Assembly (NCBI GenBank): GCA_036406475.1
Contig: DASXBA010000074.1
Location: 1-8,458, forward strand
Direction: 5' to 3'
Source of the DNA: DASXBA01 sp036406475
GTDB lineage: Bacteria; Actinomycetota; Thermoleophilia; Solirubrobacterales; Thermoleophilaceae
DNA: 8,458 nt
A model generated the notes under the pieces. It was given only the letters and a program-made list of their open reading frames with translations. It ran no database searches and had not been told where the DNA came from. Shown piece by piece: positions 5,946 through 8,458 of the stretch. The translations under genes were made by a program, and so were the position numbers. Positions within the stretch are counted from its first letter, which is position 1. Each line of letters starts with the position of its first letter.

Positions 5946-6434
5946 GTGGCTACCCGACAGCGGCAGCTCAACTGGGTCGAGCAGCGGCTCGAGAACTTCG
6001 CCAAGTCGCCGGCCGGCTCCTGGTACTTCGTCAACGTGGCCATGCGGGTCGACCGCGTCCTGCTACCGCTCACGGGCGGCCGGATCAGCTCGGGGCCGGG
6101 CCAGAACGTCTGCCTGCTGGAGACGATCGGCGCGAAGAGCGGGCAGGTCCGCAAGACGCCGCTGCTCTACCTGAAGGACGGCGAGCGAATGGTTGTCATC
6201 GGGTCCAAGGGCGGCGCGCCCACGCACCCCGCCTGGTTCCACAACATCCGGGCGAACCCGCGTGTGAAGATCCTCGCTCCCGGCCGAAGCGGCGATTACG
6301 AGGCACGTGAGGCCGAGGGCGAGGAGCGGGAGCGGCTCTGGGCCAAGGCCGTGGACTACTACTCGGGCTACGAGACCTACCAGGAGCGCGCCCGCGGCCG
6401 GCGCATCCCGGTGGTCGTGCTCGAGCGCTCCTAG
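5946..6434 (+). CDS. Deazaflavin (F420)-dependent nitroreductase-family protein (Ddn-like)
   Basis: The gene encodes 162 residues, typical of the Ddn/DUF385 split-barrel family (PF04075) of actinobacteria. Known members use reduced F420 to reduce quinones, nitroimidazoles or other acceptors. The core runs from LLETIGAKSGQVRKTPLLYL (57-76) through VVIGSKGGAPTHPAWFHN (83-100), the expected cofactor phosphate-binding region, to the NP-R-V strand near 104-107. Tyr139, Tyr142 and Tyr145 in DYYSGYETYQ have the same spacing as the active-site tyrosines Tyr130/133/136 I recall for mycobacterial Ddn. The end, GRRIPVVVLE, is the usual last strand. The N-terminal helix (about 1-35) may associate with membrane, as in Ddn. 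The GTG start lacks a ribosome site. The gene is divergent from aconitase and convergent with the phospholipase D-like gene. Its own substrate is unknown. Confidence 0.9.
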   Translation: MATRQRQLNWVEQRLENFAKSPAGSWYFVNVAMRVDRVLLPLTGGRISSGPGQNVCLLETIGAKSGQVRKTPLLYLKDGERMVVIGSKGGAPTHPAWFHNIRANPRVKILAPGRSGDYEAREAEGEERERLWAKAVDYYSGYETYQERARGRRIPVVVLERS

Positions 6435-7888
6435 CCGTCGACCAAGAGGCCGCGCAGCGGACCCACGAGCCGCTTGCTCCGGCGTGACACGGCCGGCAGG
6501 CGGATCAGCCGGTGGGTGAGCGCACGGCCCGCCTCGCGCCGTTCGAGCTGCTCCTCGGCGATCGGCTTCCAGAGCTCCTCGATCACCTCCGCCGGAGGGC
6601 GATCCAGGGCGGCCGGCGGGCGCTCGAGATGCTCCGCCCAGAGCTCGAGCCGCGTCCGCCGCGCCAGCTCGGGATCGGTCGTCACGACGTTCATCTCCGT
6701 GTCGTTGAAGAGCGAGTGCTCGTTGAGGTTGGCCGACCCGACCGTGAGCCAGTGGTCGTCGACGATCCCGACCTTGGCGTGCACGTAGAGGGAGTGCGAC
6801 TCGGTCCCGCTGTGGCAGTGGATCGTCGCCGGGAGCAGCCGCCCCTGGCCGTCGTCGGCGTCCACCAGGCGGCCGAGCTGGCCGCGCGTGGTGTCGGCCC
6901 CGTTGTTGGGGTTCGCGGGCAGCAGCAGGACGATCCGGAAGTCGTCGCTCGGCGGGTCGCGCAGCTTGGCGGCGAGGATCTCCGCGATCTCGGCCGACCA
7001 GAGGAACTGGTTCTCGAGGTAGATCAGCGACTCCGCCGAGCGGAGGGCGCGGACGTACGACTCGAGGATCCGGAAGTCGCCGCGCGGCGCGAAGCCGTAG
7101 GTCTTCTCCGGGACGGTCCGCACCACCTGGAGCTCGACGTCGCCGCTCTCGGGCTGCGGATCCGGGCGCGGCAGGTGCTCGCCCGCGATCTCGTGCCAGC
7201 GCTGGCGGAAGTGCTCGGCGACGTCGGCCACCGCCGGGCCTCGCAGGCGCGTGGCCACGTCGTGCCAGCCGAGGTCGCCGTCGGCGGGGTGCTCACGGCT
7301 GTCGAAGCGGTCACCGGAGAGCGACGTGAGGTCGATGCCGCCCACGAATGCCACCTCGTCGTCGACGATCACGAGCTTCTCGTGGTGGCAGTGCATCGTC
7401 CGTTCGCGGGCGTCCAGCTCGCAGCGGATGCGCGTGCCGCGGGTCAGCTCGTCGCGGCATTCGCGGACGTCCGCGCGGTGAGGCTTGAAGACCGGCAGCG
7501 GCGGGCCGGCCCAGACCAGCACGCGCACGTCGATCCGCTCGGCCAGCTCGGCGAGGATGTCGCGCAGGCTGCGCTCCTCGGGGCCGCGGACGAGGCAGAA
7601 GTCGGGCGTGATGTGCCAGCCGGCGACGTGCACGTGCGAGCGGGCCCCGGCCAGCGCCTCGGCGATCGCCGGCAGCGCATGCTCCCCGTCGACCAGGACC
7701 TGGAAGTCGTTCCCGGGCCGCGGGGGTGGCTCTCCAAGAGCCCAGAGCCCAGTGTCCAGAGCCGGCTCGAGCACACCAGGGCGCCCGAGCTTGTCGAGCC
7801 GCCGCCGATGGTGGCTTCGCACCATGCCCTCGAGCCTGTCGCCGACCACGTGGTCCAGGCGCTCGACCGTCCGTGCGAGCGGGGACAT
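6431..7888 (-). CDS. Phospholipase D-like protein with two HKD motifs
   Basis: The gene encodes 485 residues of the phospholipase D superfamily, whose two HKD motifs form one active site for phosphodiester cleavage or phosphatidyl transfer. Motif 1 is HEKLVIVD (His169, Lys171, Asp176), followed by VAFVGGIDL. Motif 2 is HAKVGIVD (His370, Lys372, Asp377), followed by LTVGSANLNEHSLFNDTEMN. The segment LIYLENQFLWSAEIAEIL (288-305) matches the IYIENQF element of eukaryotic-type phospholipases D and favours a lipid enzyme over a nuclease. No signal peptide or membrane helix is visible, so it is probably cytosolic or peripheral. The frame extends to 8215, but the extra part runs antisense to the secreted-oxidase gene and lacks family features. 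The ATG at 7888 has AAGG about seven bases upstream. Cardiolipin synthase is less likely, because no membrane segments are visible. Confidence 0.9.
   Translation of the reverse strand: MSPLARTVERLDHVVGDRLEGMVRSHHRRRLDKLGRPGVLEPALDTGLWALGEPPPRPGNDFQVLVDGEHALPAIAEALAGARSHVHVAGWHITPDFCLVRGPEERSLRDILAELAERIDVRVLVWAGPPLPVFKPHRADVRECRDELTRGTRIRCELDARERTMHCHHEKLVIVDDEVAFVGGIDLTSLSGDRFDSREHPADGDLGWHDVATRLRGPAVADVAEHFRQRWHEIAGEHLPRPDPQPESGDVELQVVRTVPEKTYGFAPRGDFRILESYVRALRSAESLIYLENQFLWSAEIAEILAAKLRDPPSDDFRIVLLLPANPNNGADTTRGQLGRLVDADDGQGRLLPATIHCHSGTESHSLYVHAKVGIVDDHWLTVGSANLNEHSLFNDTEMNVVTTDPELARRTRLELWAEHLERPPAALDRPPAEVIEELWKPIAEEQLERREAGRALTHRLIRLPAVSRRSKRLVGPLRGLLVDG
7737..7764. repeat. Four imperfect 7-bp tandem units inside the phospholipase D-like gene
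   Basis: The units are AGAGCCC, AGAGCCC, AGTGTCC and AGAGCCG. They encode the linker around residues 42-51, before the first catalytic half. A 7-base unit is not a codon multiple, so copy changes would shift the frame. The array is short and may be coincidental. Confidence 0.35.
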
Positions 7889-7976
7889 GCCACTGCCTTG
7901 CCCGGGAGCAGCCGCCCGCCAAACGGAGCCGAATTTCAGCCCTGGGCCCGCGAGGCCCGTGGGACGATCGAAAGCG
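7889..7976. other. 88-base divergent intergenic region
   Basis: This gap separates the start of the phospholipase D-like gene (minus) from the start of the secreted oxidase gene (plus), and must hold both promoters. The stretch 7921-7938 is less GC-rich than its surroundings. A TTGCCC at 7898-7903 resembles a -35 box on the plus strand, but no -10 box lies at suitable spacing. I could not identify a firm promoter, operator or repeat. Confidence 0.5.
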
Positions 7977-8458
7977 GTGAAGACCAGAGGACTCGCTCTC
8001 CTCGCCACGGTCGTCGGCGTCGCTTTCGCGACGTCGGCGGCCGAGGCCGCCACACCCGACCAGGTGGGCCAGTGGGGCCCGGTGCAGAACTGGCCGATCG
8101 TGTCCGTCCACGCGAGCCTCGAGCCGAGCGGCAAGGTCCTGGCCTGGGACGGCTTCGAACAGGGCCCGAACTCGGAGCACGTGTGGGACCCGGCCACCAA
8201 CAACATCGTGGCCACGCCCTATAGCCGCAACCTCTTCTGCTCCGGCTACGCGCAGCTTCCGGACGGGCGGCTGCTGATCGCCGGCGGCCACATCCAGGTG
8301 AACAACGGCCTCAACGACACGACCCTCTGGAACACGACCACCAACACCGCCACGCGCGGCGTCGACCTGACCAACTCGCGCTGGTACCCCACCGCCACCA
8401 CGCTCGCCGACGGCCGAGCGATGGTCTTCTCCGGCGACAACATCCAGTCCGACGACAC
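7977..8458 (+). CDS. Secreted galactose oxidase-like protein (copper radical oxidase), N-terminal part
   Basis: The frame from the GTG at 7977 is open to the window edge (160 full codons). It starts MKTRGLALLATVVGVAFATS and continues to AEA|ATPDQ, a signal peptide with a likely cleavage after Ala24, so the protein should be exported. The mature part shows kelch-like blades of the galactose/glyoxal oxidase family: WDPATNN, FCSGYAQLPDGRLLIAGGH (87-105) and RWYPTATTLADGRAMVFSG. Cys88 and Tyr137 fall where galactose oxidase has Cys228 and Tyr272, the pair that forms the thioether Tyr-Cys redox cofactor. The spacing is 49 residues here against 44 there. Such enzymes oxidise primary alcohols or aldehydes and release H2O2; Streptomyces GlxA is an actinobacterial relative. 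Axial tyrosine and histidine copper ligands would lie beyond the window. The ribosome site is weak. Confidence 0.85.
   Translation, partial: MKTRGLALLATVVGVAFATSAAEAATPDQVGQWGPVQNWPIVSVHASLEPSGKVLAWDGFEQGPNSEHVWDPATNNIVATPYSRNLFCSGYAQLPDGRLLIAGGHIQVNNGLNDTTLWNTTTNTATRGVDLTNSRWYPTATTLADGRAMVFSGDNIQSDD

Noticed and set aside
3970..6174. 734-codon open frame on the plus strand antisense to aconitase
   Set aside because: Its translation is a low-complexity Leu/Val/Asp/His/Arg/Gly mix without domains, typical of the antisense shadow of GC-rich coding. The minus-strand frame holds a complete aconitase.
7889..8215. 109-residue N-terminal extension of the phospholipase D-like frame
   Set aside because: It is antisense to the oxidase gene and shows no PLD feature. 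The ATG at 7888 has a plausible ribosome site and the natural family length.
6512..8224. 570-codon plus-strand frame opposite the phospholipase D-like gene
   Set aside because: It is an antisense shadow rich in Arg, Val and Asp with no motif. It also conflicts with the signal-peptide-bearing frame that starts at 7977.
1..8458. CRISPR array, tRNA, rRNA, transposase, toxin-antitoxin or phage-defence locus
   Set aside because: Nothing in either strand supports these. The window is almost fully occupied by metabolic and enzyme genes, with no direct-repeat array or inverted terminal repeats seen.

Overview
The window is GC-rich, densely coded bacterial chromosome. GC dominates third codon positions, GTG and TTG starts are used, stop/start overlaps are common, and a deazaflavin (F420)-type reductase is present. 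Together these suggest an actinobacterium, possibly Thermoleophilia (Solirubrobacter-like). That placement is inference. I see no tRNA, rRNA, CRISPR array, insertion sequence or phage gene. The longest non-coding gap is 88 bases.

Layout. (1) Positions 1-3779, plus strand: a tightly coupled beta-oxidation operon. It holds the last 20 codons of a thiolase, an acyl-CoA dehydrogenase, an enoyl-CoA hydratase and a long 3-hydroxyacyl-CoA dehydrogenase, followed by a small thiamine-binding-type (DUF77/MTH1187) protein. Every junction overlaps by 1 to 19 bases. The first four genes cover the four steps of the acyl-CoA beta-oxidation spiral. (2) Positions 3731-5901, minus strand: a compact aconitase of 656 residues followed by an unrecognised 67-residue protein joined to it by a GTGA overlap. 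This small gene runs 49 bases into the end of the plus-strand operon. (3) Positions 5902-5945: a 44-base divergent promoter region between the aconitase and the F420-type reductase gene (5946-6434, plus). (4) Positions 6431-7888, minus strand: a two-HKD phospholipase D-like protein that meets the reductase gene tail to tail through a shared CTAG. (5) Position 7977 to the window end, plus strand: the start of a secreted galactose oxidase-like (copper radical oxidase) protein, cut off by the window edge.

Functionally, acetyl-CoA produced by region 1 could feed the TCA cycle, where the aconitase acts. The remaining genes look like independent single-gene units. Nothing here is a clear new multi-gene system. 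The most open item is the 67-residue protein translationally coupled to the aconitase, together with the antisense overlap and hairpin at its 3' end.
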